Source: Pseudonocardiales bacterium (GTDB taxonomy: Bacteria > Actinomycetota > Actinomycetes > Mycobacteriales > Pseudonocardiaceae). From it: a stretch of DNA of 64,000 nt. Position 1 is the stretch's first letter; each line of letters opens with the position of its first letter. Location: assembly GCA_019241525.1 (NCBI GenBank), contig JAFAWY010000058.1:81607-145606 (forward strand), given 5' to 3'. Positions 28,903-37,967 of this stretch are shown here, one piece after another. The notes beneath the pieces were generated by a model that saw nothing but the letters and a program-made list of their open reading frames with translations, searched no databases and had not been told where the DNA came from. The position numbers and the translations under genes are program-made.

Positions 28903-29976
28903 TCACATCAAGGTCAGTTGAGCCGCTTCGGCACCGGCCTGAGTCCCGGCACCACCCGGCGTGGGCGTTGCCTGCACCACGGTTGGCTCGACCGATCGCC
29001 GGCGCGCCTGTCGCGATGCCACCTTCCCGACACCGTAACGCTGAGCGAGTTCGGCTACTTGGGCGCAAATACTGCGCTGGTACTCCTTAGGCGCGTATGC
29101 GCCGCGTCCGTACAACTCGTGATAGCGCGGCACCAGCTGTGGATGCTCGCGTGCCAGCCAGGCGAGATACCACTCGCGCGCCCCCGGGCGCAGGTGCAGC
29201 ACGATGGGGGTGACCCGGCGAGCACCTGCGTCGGCGATGGCACGCACCGTCGCCTCCAGCTGGCCGGGTGAATCGCTGAGGTACGGCAGGAGCGGCGCCA
29301 TCAACACTCCGCACCCGATGCCTGCATCGGTGAGCGCGCGGCACACGCCGAGCCGGGCGTGCGGCGCTGGCGTGCCCGGCTCGACCTTGCGCCAGAGCGC
29401 CTTGTCGACGCACCCCACCGACACATTGACCGTGACATCGGTCATGGCCGCAGCCTCGCGAAGCAGGTCGAGATCGCGCAGCACCAGGGTGCCCTTGGTG
29501 AGGATGGAAAACGGGTTCCGCACATCGCGAAGCGCCTCAAGAATTCCGGGCATCAGCCGGTAGCGTCCCTCGACCCGCTGATAGGGGTCGACGTTGGTGC
29601 CCATGGCGATGTGTTTTCCCACCCATCGCGGCGAGGAGAGCTGCTTGCGTAGCAGCTCCGGGGCGTTGACCTTCACCACGATCTTGGTGTCGAAATCAAG
29701 GCCACTGTCGAGATCCAGGTACTCATGTGTCCGCCGCGCGAAACAGTAAACACACGCATGGCTGCAGCCCCGGTATGGGTTGACGGTCCACTCGAAAGGC
29801 ACCCGGGAGCCGACCGGTACCTTGTTGAGGACCGAACGGGCCCGCACCTCGTAGAAGGTCATTCCCTGGAACTCCGGGGTATCGAAGGTGCGCGTGATGA
29901 CGTCGCCCGCCCCGAACAACGCCTCTTGGGCGGAGGCGGCGGGGTCGTCGGACAGCGTTAGGTTGTCCCATCGCAT
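28903..29976 (-). CDS. Rv2578c family radical SAM protein
   Basis: Radical SAM enzyme of 357 residues. The 4Fe-4S cluster motif is CSHACVYC within NPYRGCSHACVYCFARRTHEYLDLD, followed by LSILTKGTLVLRDLDLL and GCGVLMAPLLPYLSD. It matches the Rv2578c-type family, often compared with spore photoproduct lyase-like or elongator-like SPASM-free proteins; its substrate is not established. It is divergent from the YibE/F gene with only 52 bp between the two starts. The C-terminal 50 residues are Ala/Thr-rich. Confidence 0.9.
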   Translation of the reverse strand: MRWDNLTLSDDPAASAQEALFGAGDVITRTFDTPEFQGMTFYEVRARSVLNKVPVGSRVPFEWTVNPYRGCSHACVYCFARRTHEYLDLDSGLDFDTKIVVKVNAPELLRKQLSSPRWVGKHIAMGTNVDPYQRVEGRYRLMPGILEALRDVRNPFSILTKGTLVLRDLDLLREAAAMTDVTVNVSVGCVDKALWRKVEPGTPAPHARLGVCRALTDAGIGCGVLMAPLLPYLSDSPGQLEATVRAIADAGARRVTPIVLHLRPGAREWYLAWLAREHPQLVPRYHELYGRGAYAPKEYQRSICAQVAELAQRYGVGKVASRQARRRSVEPTVVQATPTPGGAGTQAGAEAAQLTLM

Positions 29977-30028
29977 CGGCCCACCATATCGAACTCATGT
30001 TCGATCCGCGAGGAAGCGTGCCCCGCCG

Positions 30029-31342
30029 ATGAGTGCACTGGACAACAGGACTGGACGGCACCGTCACCGCGCCGAGCCAGCCGCCGTCCCGTCCCGCCTC
30101 CCTGGACAGGGACAACAGCAGGGGCAGGGCCACGAACACGGACACGGACACGGACACGGACACGGACACGGACACGGACCGGCGTATCCGGCTTCGCGTA
30201 GGGTCCGCATGCTGCTGGTTGTCGCGCTGGTGCCGGTCGCACTGGCCACCCTGATCGGCTTGTTTCTGACCTGGCCGGGTGACGCGCCGCGGAGCAAGGT
30301 CGATGTCGGGTTCGGGCTGCGTCCGGTGCAGGGACGGGTAGTCGCCGCCATCCCGGCACCGTGCACTGCTGGGAATACGGAGGGCGGCCAGGCCAAGCAG
30401 TGCATCTCGCTCAATGTCTTACTCACCAGCGGTGACTCACCCGGTGTGACGATCCAGCAGGTGCTCCCCGATGAACCCAGCACGCCGCATTTCACTGCCG
30501 GCGACGACATCGTGCTGGCCTACACCGGCGGCAACCCCTCTGAGGCGGAGTCGTACCAGGTCCAGGATTTCCAGCGTGGCAGCTCGATGCTCTGGTTGGT
30601 GGTGCTGTTCGCCGCCGCGGTACTGCTGATCGGACGGTGGCGGGGGCTCGCCTCGCTGCTGGCGCTCGGCTTCAGTTTCCTGGTCCTGGCGGTCTATCTG
30701 TTCCCGGCCATCCTCACGGGCGCGAGCCCGGTGATCGTGGGCGTGCTGGCCGCCAGCGTGATCATGTTCGGGGTGCTGTATCTCACCCATGGAGTGTCTG
30801 CTCAAACCTCCAGCGCGGTGCTCGGCACAGTCTTGAGCCTTGCGCTGATCGGACTGCTGGGTACCGCCTTCTCCGCGGCCACCCGCCTGACCGGACTGGA
30901 CGACGACACGGCGAAGCTGATCGGGATCCTCGGCCACGGGATCGATGCCCGGGGCCTGCTGCTTGCCGGGATGGTGATCGGTGCCCTCGGTGTGCTCGAC
31001 GATGTCACAGTCACCCAGACCAGCGCGGTGTGGGAGCTACGCCGGGCCAATCCTGAACTCGGGTTCCGGGCGCTTTACACCTCCGCACTACGAATCGGAC
31101 GGGACCACATCTCCTCTGCGGTGAATACCTTGGCGCTGGCCTACACCGGCGCCGCTTTGCCCGTGCTGCTGATCTTCGCGCTGTCCGGCCAGGGTTTTGG
31201 CACCATGGTGACCACCCAGGACATTGCGCAGGAGGTGGTGCGCACGTTGGTCGGCAGCATCGGGCTGGTCGCCGCCGTCCCGGTCACCACAGCCATCGCT
31301 GCGCTGGTCGCCCGTCACGACGACATCGAGCCAGTCGGGTAG
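30029..31342 (+). CDS. YibE/F family membrane protein with His-Gly repeat
   Basis: Protein of 437 residues. A cytosolic N-terminal part contains Gln-Gly and His-Gly repeats (HEHGHGHG..., residues 35-50), then a membrane helix (RMLLVVALVPVALATLIGLFL), an extracytoplasmic beta-rich domain (VQGRVVAAIPAPCTAG), then about seven further helices of the YibE/F domain with GMVIGALGVLDDVTVTQTSAVWEL and HISSAVNTLALAYTGAALPVLLIF. The start ATG at 30029 was chosen because upstream codons overlap the divergent gene's coding sequence. The His-rich tract suggests divalent metal binding, which is inference. Function of the family is unknown. Confidence 0.85.
   Translation: MSALDNRTGRHRHRAEPAAVPSRLPGQGQQQGQGHEHGHGHGHGHGHGHGPAYPASRRVRMLLVVALVPVALATLIGLFLTWPGDAPRSKVDVGFGLRPVQGRVVAAIPAPCTAGNTEGGQAKQCISLNVLLTSGDSPGVTIQQVLPDEPSTPHFTAGDDIVLAYTGGNPSEAESYQVQDFQRGSSMLWLVVLFAAAVLLIGRWRGLASLLALGFSFLVLAVYLFPAILTGASPVIVGVLAASVIMFGVLYLTHGVSAQTSSAVLGTVLSLALIGLLGTAFSAATRLTGLDDDTAKLIGILGHGIDARGLLLAGMVIGALGVLDDVTVTQTSAVWELRRANPELGFRALYTSALRIGRDHISSAVNTLALAYTGAALPVLLIFALSGQGFGTMVTTQDIAQEVVRTLVGSIGLVAAVPVTTAIAALVARHDDIEPVG
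30131..30178 (+). repeat. Hexanucleotide tandem repeat (CACGGA)n encoding His-Gly
   Basis: Seven exact copies of CACGGA at 30137-30178, preceded by one variant CACGAA. It lies in frame within the YibE/F gene and encodes (His-Gly)7 after His-Glu. Exact nucleotide identity of the units suggests recent slippage expansion. Confidence 0.95.
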
Positions 31343-31364
31343 CGGGTTGGTAGTACGTGAAGGG

Positions 31365-32054
31365 TCACAAACCTCGGGGGCGGCCGGGTGCAGCCAAGCC
31401 TCGGAGGAACGGGTTGGTGGCTCGTTCCTGGCCGATGGTGGTTGCCAGGCCGTGGCCAGGCAACACGGTGGTCGCGTCGGCTAGCACGAGGATCTTTTCC
31501 CGCAGCGAGGTCAGCATCTGCTGGTGGTCACCGCCGGGCAGGTCGGTGCGCCCGATCGAGCCGGCGAACAGGGTGTCTCCGGCTACCAGCAGGCCCTCGC
31601 CGCTATCAGTCACCGAATGGAAGGTCACCGACCCTCGGGTATGACCTGGAGTGTGGTCCACGGTGAAGCTCAGCCCAGCCAGATCCAGAACTGTGCCGTC
31701 GGCGAGGGAGCGCACCGTGCGAGGCTCGCGTAGCTCAACCCGGCCGCCGAAGAGCTGACGAGCCTCGGTCGGGAAAGCGCGCATCGGGTCAGACAGCAAA
31801 ACCCGGTCATCGGGGTGAATCCAGGCCGGGATGTCATTGCCGTCGCAGACCGGGGTGACCGCGAAGACGTGATCGAAATGCCCGTGTGTGAGCAGCACCG
31901 CCACCGGATCGAGGCGGTGCTCCCGCAACAGCTGGTCCAGCGGCTCCTCGGCGCCCTGCCCCGGATCGACCACCACGCATGGTCCACCAGCTTCGGCAGC
32001 GAGCACAAAGCAGTTCGCTTGAAAAGAACCAGAAGCAAAACCGGCCACGAGCAC
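31365..32054 (-). CDS. MBL-fold metallohydrolase (glyoxalase II-like)
   Basis: Metallo-beta-lactamase-fold hydrolase of 229 residues. The zinc motif THGHFDH is near residue 57; further ligands lie in HTPGHTRGS and GDTLFAGSIGRTDLPGG, and the C-terminal His is in LPGHGLATTIG. It corresponds to Rv2581c, a possible hydroxyacylglutathione hydrolase-like enzyme (actinobacteria use other thiols, so the substrate is open). In M. tuberculosis hisS follows; here the next gene is the convergent YibE/F gene. It is divergent from the cyclophilin gene. Confidence 0.92.
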   Translation of the reverse strand: MLVAGFASGSFQANCFVLAAEAGGPCVVVDPGQGAEEPLDQLLREHRLDPVAVLLTHGHFDHVFAVTPVCDGNDIPAWIHPDDRVLLSDPMRAFPTEARQLFGGRVELREPRTVRSLADGTVLDLAGLSFTVDHTPGHTRGSVTFHSVTDSGEGLLVAGDTLFAGSIGRTDLPGGDHQQMLTSLREKILVLADATTVLPGHGLATTIGQERATNPFLRGLAAPGRPRGL

Positions 32055-32144
32055 AGATCCACCCTACGGCTGAGGCTGACGTCTAGCTCACTGCCGGGCC
32101 ACTTAGACTGCGCGGCGATTGTCACTCAAGCCACAGGAGTCCGG

Positions 32145-33020
32145 GTGCCCACAAACGAGCAGCGTCGCGAGGCCGCGAAGCGTAAACTGGACCGCCAGCT
32201 CGCCCGCCGCGCGCAGCGGACCAAGGCGCGCCGCCGCAACGCCGTGGTCGCCGGCATGATCACAGTGGTGCTGGTAATCGGGATCGTCGCGCTGATCAAG
32301 TTGCTGCCTAGCCATGACCACAACGTCAACACTGCCGCAAAACCGCACCCATCGGCTCCCCCGGCGAAAACAGACCCGCTGCACCCGGACGCTACGCCAG
32401 CCGCTGCACCGGTTCGGCCTAAGCCGTTGCCTGCCTTCGTCAACTGCCAGTATCAGGGAACACCACAGCAGCCTGCGGCCAAGCCGGTGACGCCACCAGC
32501 GGCCGGCAACACTGCTGCCACCGGCACCGTGGCGGCGACCATGCAGACTACGGCCGGCCCGATCGCCCTGACCCTTGATCGGGCGCTGGCGCCTTGCACG
32601 GTCAACAGCTTCCTGACCCTGGCCAGGCAGGGCTACTACAACAACAGCCCGTGCCACCGGTTGGTCACCAACGCAACGTTGCACGTTCTGCAATGCGGCG
32701 ATCCGACCGGATCGGGGACCGGCGGCCCGGGATACACCATCCCCGACGAGTTCTTCCCAGAACTGACCTACGCGCGCGGTTACGTCGCGATGGCCAACAC
32801 CGGCCAACCCAACAGTGGTGGCAGCCAGTTCTTCCTGATCTACGGCCAGACTGAGCTGCCACCCCAGTACACCGTGTTCGCCACGATCGCTCCAGCCGGT
32901 CTCACCGTCCTCGACCAGGTTGCCAAGGCGGGCGACGACGGGTCACTGGAACCCTCTCCGGGCGGCGGCAAGCCCAATCAACCGGTCACCATCACCGCCG
33001 TTGAGGTTCCGGCTACCTGA
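32145..33020 (+). CDS. Membrane-anchored cyclophilin-type peptidyl-prolyl isomerase
   Basis: Protein of 291 residues starting at GTG 32145, with AGGAG 6 nt upstream. A basic cytosolic segment (REAAKRKLDRQLARRAQRTKARRRN) is followed by one membrane helix (AVVAGMITVVLVIGIVALIKLL), a Pro/Ala-rich linker, then the cyclophilin domain (AATMQTTAGPIALTLDRALAP, NSFLTLARQGYYNNSPCHRLV, YARGYVAMANTGQPNSGGSQFFLIYG). Two active-site positions differ from classical cyclophilin A but the core is complete. It is the Rv2582/PpiB counterpart and folds exported proteins. It converges on rel with 4 bp between stops. Confidence 0.93.
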   Translation: MPTNEQRREAAKRKLDRQLARRAQRTKARRRNAVVAGMITVVLVIGIVALIKLLPSHDHNVNTAAKPHPSAPPAKTDPLHPDATPAAAPVRPKPLPAFVNCQYQGTPQQPAAKPVTPPAAGNTAATGTVAATMQTTAGPIALTLDRALAPCTVNSFLTLARQGYYNNSPCHRLVTNATLHVLQCGDPTGSGTGGPGYTIPDEFFPELTYARGYVAMANTGQPNSGGSQFFLIYGQTELPPQYTVFATIAPAGLTVLDQVAKAGDDGSLEPSPGGGKPNQPVTITAVEVPAT

Positions 33021-33024
33021 TCCT

Positions 33025-35346
33025 TCAGTTGGATGACGTGACGCGGTAGACGTCGTAGACACCCTCGATGTTGCGCACCGCTCGCAGAACATGCCCTAGA
33101 TGCTTCGGATCACCCATCTCGAAGGAGAACCGGCTCACCGCTACCCGATCGCGCGTGGTCGTGACCGAGGCAGACAGGATGTTGACCCGCCCATCCGCCA
33201 GCACCTTGGTGACATCGGACAACAGCCGGTGGCGGTCCAGCGCCTCAACCTGGATGCCGACCAGGAATACCGAGGACGATGAGGGTGCCCATTCCACCTC
33301 GACCAATCGATCAGGCTGTGCCCGGAGCGACTCGGCGTTGGTGCAGTCGGTGCGGTGCACGCTGACCCCGCTACCCCGGGTGACAAAACCAAGGATCTCG
33401 TCGCCCGGCACGGGGGTGCAACACCGCGCAAGTTTCGCGTAGACGTCAGTGACGCCGCGGACCCGCACGCCAGAGTCACCGGAGGGTCTGCGGCGCTGGA
33501 CGGTGGACGGGGTGGCCCGCTCGGCCAGCACATCATCCGCGCCCTCCTCACCACCGAGGAGCGCGACCAGGCGTTGCACCACGTGGCGCGGGGAAGCGTG
33601 GTGCTCCCCCACCGCCGCGTAGAGGGCGCTGACATCGGGATAGCGCAGCTCGCGGGACACCGCGACCATCGACTCGACGGACACCAACCGTTGGACCGGT
33701 AGGCCAACCCGGCGCAGTTCCTTGGCGATGGCGTTCTTGCCCGCCTCGATGGCCTCCTCGCGGCGCTCCTTGGCGAACCATTGCCGGATCTTGGCTCGAG
33801 CCCGGGGTGACGCGACGAAAGACATCCAGTCCTGGCTCGGGCCGGCACCTTCTGCCTTCGAGGTGAAGATCTCGACGACTTCGCCATTTTGCAGCTTCCG
33901 TTCCAGCGCCACGAGTTGGCCGTTAACCCGCGCGCCGATGCACCGGTTACCCACCTCGGTGTGTACTGCATAGGCAAAATCGACTGGAGTGGAGCCGGTG
34001 GGCAGCGTGATGACCTCACCTTTGGGGGTGAAGACGAAGATTTCACGAGTGGCCAGGTCATAGCGCAGCGCTTCAAGGAATTCGCTGGGATCGGCCGCTT
34101 CCCGCTGCCAATCGAGCAACTGGCGCATCCACGCCATTTCGTCGACGTCAATCGTTCCGTTGGTTGGGTGGTGGGTACCGCGGGTTTCCTTGTACCGCCA
34201 ATGTGCAGCGATGCCATATTCTGCGGTGCGGTGCATGGTGCGGGTGCGAATCTGCACCTCTAGCGGGTTGCCATCCGGCCCGATCACCGTGGTGTGCAGA
34301 GACTGGTAAACGCCGAATCGGGGTTGCGCGATGTAGTCTTTGAACCGGCCCGGCATGGGCTGCCACACCGAATGCACGACGCCGATGGCGGCATAACAAT
34401 CGCGGACTTCGTCGACCATGATCCGCACTCCGACCAGGTCATGGATGTCATCGAAATCACGGCCGCGGACGATCATCTTCTGATAAATCGAGTAATAATG
34501 TTTGGGCCGCCCCTCAACGGTCCCGGTGATCCGTGCCCCAGCCAAGTGCGCGGAGACCTCATCGATAACCGTCTGCAGGTAGGTGTCCCGCGACGGGGCT
34601 CGATTGGCCACCAGGCGCACGATCTCGTCGTATTTTTTGGGATGCAGGATCGCGAAAGCCAGGTCTTCAAGCTCTCGTTTGATGGTCGCCATGCCCAGCC
34701 GGTGGGCCAGCGGGGCGAAAACCTCGAGAGTCTCCCGGGCCTTGCGGGCCTGCTGTTCGGGCGGCAGGAAGCGCATGGTGCGCATGTTGTGCAACCGGTC
34801 GGCCAGCTTGATCACTAGCACGCGCGGGTCTCGGGCCATCGCGATGACCATTTTGCGGATGGTCTCCGCTTCGGCCGCGGCGCCCAGTTTGACCTTGTCC
34901 AGCTTCGTGACACCGTCAACCAGGTGCGCGACCACCGCGCCGAAGTCCTCGGACAATCGACCGAGCGAGTAGTCGGTGTCCTCCACGGTGTCGTGCAGTA
35001 GCGCGGCCACCAGCGTCGTGGTGTCCATGCCGAGTTCGGCCAGGATCGTCGAAACCGCTAAGGGATGGGTGATGTAGGGATCACCGGACTTGCGTTTCTG
35101 GTTGGCGTGTTTCTCCTCAGCGACGTCGTAGGCACGCTGCAGTAATGTGAGATCGGCTTTGGGGTGAAGCGCCCGGTGCACCCCCGCGAGCGGTTCGAGA
35201 ACCGGCCTGACAGACCCGGGGCGAGCCGTGATCCGCCTTGCCAACCGGGCCCGAACCCGCCTGGTTGCCGACGGCGGCCGCTGGGGAACGGTGGTTGCAT
35301 CCGAGCCGGCCGGCGGCGCTTGGGCGCGCTGCAGGTCCTGGCTCAC
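33025..35346 (-). CDS. relA: Bifunctional (p)ppGpp synthetase/hydrolase Rel
   Basis: Stringent-response enzyme of 773 residues from the GTG at 35346 (GGAG upstream), close in length to mycobacterial Rel; the frame extends to 35442. Domains in order: HD hydrolase with [13 protein letters not shown] and [12 protein letters not shown], synthetase with [17 protein letters not shown] and [18 protein letters not shown] with [28 protein letters not shown], the zinc-finger-like region [30 protein letters not shown], and the C-terminal ACT domain. Both catalytic halves look intact, so it should make and degrade (p)ppGpp. It follows apt as in M. tuberculosis. Confidence 0.97.
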   Translation of the reverse strand: MSQDLQRAQAPPAGSDATTVPQRPPSATRRVRARLARRITARPGSVRPVLEPLAGVHRALHPKADLTLLQRAYDVAEEKHANQKRKSGDPYITHPLAVSTILAELGMDTTTLVAALLHDTVEDTDYSLGRLSEDFGAVVAHLVDGVTKLDKVKLGAAAEAETIRKMVIAMARDPRVLVIKLADRLHNMRTMRFLPPEQQARKARETLEVFAPLAHRLGMATIKRELEDLAFAILHPKKYDEIVRLVANRAPSRDTYLQTVIDEVSAHLAGARITGTVEGRPKHYYSIYQKMIVRGRDFDDIHDLVGVRIMVDEVRDCYAAIGVVHSVWQPMPGRFKDYIAQPRFGVYQSLHTTVIGPDGNPLEVQIRTRTMHRTAEYGIAAHWRYKETRGTHHPTNGTIDVDEMAWMRQLLDWQREAADPSEFLEALRYDLATREIFVFTPKGEVITLPTGSTPVDFAYAVHTEVGNRCIGARVNGQLVALERKLQNGEVVEIFTSKAEGAGPSQDWMSFVASPRARAKIRQWFAKERREEAIEAGKNAIAKELRRVGLPVQRLVSVESMVAVSRELRYPDVSALYAAVGEHHASPRHVVQRLVALLGGEEGADDVLAERATPSTVQRRRPSGDSGVRVRGVTDVYAKLARCCTPVPGDEILGFVTRGSGVSVHRTDCTNAESLRAQPDRLVEVEWAPSSSSVFLVGIQVEALDRHRLLSDVTKVLADGRVNILSASVTTTRDRVAVSRFSFEMGDPKHLGHVLRAVRNIEGVYDVYRVTSSN

Positions 35347-35487
35347 ATCGCACTCTCCCGCCGGATCGTGACAATCATCAGATCTTTGCCGCAGATCTTT
35401 AGCGTACCGTCCAGACTGTCGCACCAGTTCCCCCAGCATCACCTAGCCCTCCGCGACACCGACCGGAAACACCCCCGGCCCCAGCGG

Positions 35488-36009
35488 TCAGACCGTGATC
35501 AACGCATACACCTGCCGACCAGGCAACCGATCCCTGCCACCTAGCGAAGCGATCTCCAGCAGGACCGAGATGGCGCTGACCATGGCCCCGGCCCGCTCGA
35601 CCAGTGCACACGTTGCAGCTACCGTACCGCCGGTCGCCAGCACGTCATCGACCACCAGAGCTCGTTGATGGGGCCGGAGCACGCCGCCAGCCAATTCCAG
35701 CGATGCCACACCGTACTCCAAAGCGTAGGTCTCTCGATCGGCGACAATCGGCAATTTGCCAGGTTTGCGGACACCAACCACACCTGCGCCGAGCGCGTAG
35801 GCTACCGCGGCGCCAAGCAGGAAACCACGCGCTTCGACACCGATCACGACATCAACCTGCTGGCCGGGAATGATCAATCCGTCGACGACGGCGTGAAACG
35901 CCGCTGCATCAGCGAATACCGGTGCGAGATCGCGGAAGAGGACTCCCGACTGCGGAAAGTCCGCGATCTCACGAATCAGCGGCCGGAGTAAGGTTGCCAG
36001 GTCGTCCAC
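35488..36009 (-). CDS. apt: Adenine phosphoribosyltransferase
   Basis: Purine-salvage enzyme of 173 residues that makes AMP from adenine and PRPP. The PRPP-binding motif is RALVVDDVLATGGTVAAT; other family segments are IADFPQSGVLFRDLAPVF and VIGVEARGFLLGAAVAYALGAGVVGVRKPGKLP. The length is standard. It lies between the kinase-like gene and rel, in the secD-secF-apt-rel order conserved in actinobacteria. Confidence 0.97.
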   Translation of the reverse strand: MDDLATLLRPLIREIADFPQSGVLFRDLAPVFADAAAFHAVVDGLIIPGQQVDVVIGVEARGFLLGAAVAYALGAGVVGVRKPGKLPIVADRETYALEYGVASLELAGGVLRPHQRALVVDDVLATGGTVAATCALVERAGAMVSAISVLLEIASLGGRDRLPGRQVYALITV

Positions 36010-36021
36010 AGTTGATGTGAG

Positions 36022-37734
36022 CTACCTGGTTTTTCCCATCTTGCCAGCGCCTCTGGAGCTACCGCTGAAACCTCTGTCAGAAAGTGTCCTCGGCGATCCG
36101 AACGACTTTCGGCCGGTGTCTGATCGACCGGCCCGCACGTTTATTTTTTTCGGTACTTGATAATCCATCTGCGAGCGTAGGCTCCGCGCGGTGTGGAAGT
36201 TTTTTTCAGAGCTGGCCTTATCCGGAATAGCAGGAGGATTAAGGTCGTGTACCGGCGCGGGCACCCGGATCGGGATGGGCAGCTGAACCGGCACATCGAC
36301 TGGCGGTAGCGGGGCCGGCAGGGCTACGGGGATCGACACCTCGGATGGGTCAGATGGTGATCCGGCCAAGCCTGGCGGCTGTTCAGGACTCACTGCCGTG
36401 CACGGATTGTTACCACCCAGTTGCCCGCTGCACCCCTGGCTGAAGCGATATCGGGTCGTAGCACTTTCCGTCTGGTTGGCACGGTGGCGCAGCAGGTCAG
36501 ATTGAGCGTGGTCGGAGGGCGCGGCCTCGACCTTCGCGCGAGGAATCTCCGAGACCAGCGGTCGCGCCGCCTCCGCCGGGCCCATCGCGCGCAGCTTCCC
36601 AGCCGACGTAGGGACACGGTCTGCAGGGCGACCGTTGGTTACCACCCGCATAGCCAGGGACCCATGATCCGGTTCAGGGAAAGCCTGCACCGGCGGCCGT
36701 CCGCCCGAACCGAAAAAGTCAACACCGGGGATGACAGCTAGTGGCGGGCTGGACAGGCCGGCGGCCAATGCCAATGCCCCACCCATCACCGCGGCCAGCC
36801 GAACCGGCCGGTGGTACGCCGCCCGGCTGGCACCGCCGATTCTCCGGCCCAGCGCCGAGACGTCTGCCAGCATCGAGGGGCGAGTCAAATATGCCGCCAA
36901 TTCCCGACGCCCCTGCCGTTCCCAGTCAGGTCCGGCTGCCCGGGCGGCCACATCACCGACCGCGGCAAGCAAGCCCTGCGTGTCAGGCCGAGTGTGCGGA
37001 TCCTTGGCGAGACCCTGCAACACCAGTTCCCGCAGTGCGTCGGGGATCACCTCAGCCGGGACCAGGCTGGCTTGATGCTTGGCCGCAAGCTCGGCAGGAT
37101 CGTCCGCGTAGAACGGCGGTGCGCCGGCAAGGCACTCGAAGAACGTGACGGTTGCGGCATACACATCACTGCTCGGGTGGCTGACCGCAGGACCACCCCA
37201 CTGCTCGGGCGCAAGGTAGAACGGGGTGGACTGGTCGAGCCGTCGCCGACCGTCAGCCGTCCACAGCCCCAAGTCCCTCAGTCGCACCCGGCCGCCCGAG
37301 GTCCCAGCAGAGGTCAGGATCACGTGCTCGGGCTTGACATCGCCGTGCGCCAGATCCGCGTGGTGACAGGCCGCCAGGCCCCGCAGCAGATCCTTGAGAA
37401 TGACCAGCGCGGCCTCAGCGCCAATAGCACCTTGGGCAATCAACAGTGACCGCAGCGTGGGTCCGTTGACGTGCTCGCCGATGACGGCAACACCGTCGTC
37501 ACAGGCCAGGTAGCGGTAGACACGCGCGATTCCGGACTGGCGGACTCGGGTCAACCGGGCGCACTCGGCCTCGAACCGAGCGCGGAACTCGGCATCGGCA
37601 AGTACTTCCGGCGAGAGGTAGGTAATCGCGAGAGATTTCCGGGTAAGGCGATGACGGGCGACGACCCGCCGGCCCACGGCGTCTTCACGTACCTGTCGGA
37701 GATGCACCACGCCCGGAACGGACCACCCCGCCAT
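36022..37734 (-). CDS. Serine/threonine kinase-like membrane protein, degenerate catalytic motifs
   Basis: Protein of 570 residues from the ATG at 37734, which has GGGAGGA 6 nt upstream. The N-terminal 270 residues have the fold of a bacterial Ser/Thr kinase: LAITYLSPEVLADAEFRARFEAECARL, HADLAHGDVKPEHVIL, LRDLGLWTADGRRR, STPFYLAPEQWGG and SSDVYAATVTFFECLAGAPPF. The ATP-binding Lys position reads Thr (AITYL), HRD reads HGD, the following Asn reads His, and DFG reads DLG. A membrane helix lies near residue 320 (AAVMGGALALAAGL), then a Pro-rich extracytoplasmic tail of about 230 residues. It may be a pseudokinase or a weak kinase. It takes the position of lipoprotein gene Rv2585c. Confidence 0.85.
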   Translation of the reverse strand: MAGWSVPGVVHLRQVREDAVGRRVVARHRLTRKSLAITYLSPEVLADAEFRARFEAECARLTRVRQSGIARVYRYLACDDGVAVIGEHVNGPTLRSLLIAQGAIGAEAALVILKDLLRGLAACHHADLAHGDVKPEHVILTSAGTSGGRVRLRDLGLWTADGRRRLDQSTPFYLAPEQWGGPAVSHPSSDVYAATVTFFECLAGAPPFYADDPAELAAKHQASLVPAEVIPDALRELVLQGLAKDPHTRPDTQGLLAAVGDVAARAAGPDWERQGRRELAAYLTRPSMLADVSALGRRIGGASRAAYHRPVRLAAVMGGALALAAGLSSPPLAVIPGVDFFGSGGRPPVQAFPEPDHGSLAMRVVTNGRPADRVPTSAGKLRAMGPAEAARPLVSEIPRAKVEAAPSDHAQSDLLRHRANQTESATTRYRFSQGCSGQLGGNNPCTAVSPEQPPGLAGSPSDPSEVSIPVALPAPLPPVDVPVQLPIPIRVPAPVHDLNPPAIPDKASSEKNFHTARSLRSQMDYQVPKKINVRAGRSDTGRKSFGSPRTLSDRGFSGSSRGAGKMGKTR

Positions 37735-37967
37735 ACCAGATCCTCCCTGGTCGCCCCCGCACAGTGCCGCCCCCATTCGTCACTCCTCGGAGCGACGCCC
37801 GGCACCTGACTACTGAGCGTTCTACTAAACGGGGCTGGAAGCAAGGACTCGGTGGGACAACGCACCACATAGGTGATGGAGTGTGAGAAATGCCGTAGCG
37901 ACCGGTCAACAGATTGTTACGCTCCGCAGTAACTGCATACGCTACGTAGTCATGTGACTTTTCGCCG

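Noticed and set aside
30131..30178. Tandem repeat as a possible CRISPR array
   Set aside because: The units are 6 bp, have no spacers, and lie in frame in a membrane protein gene.
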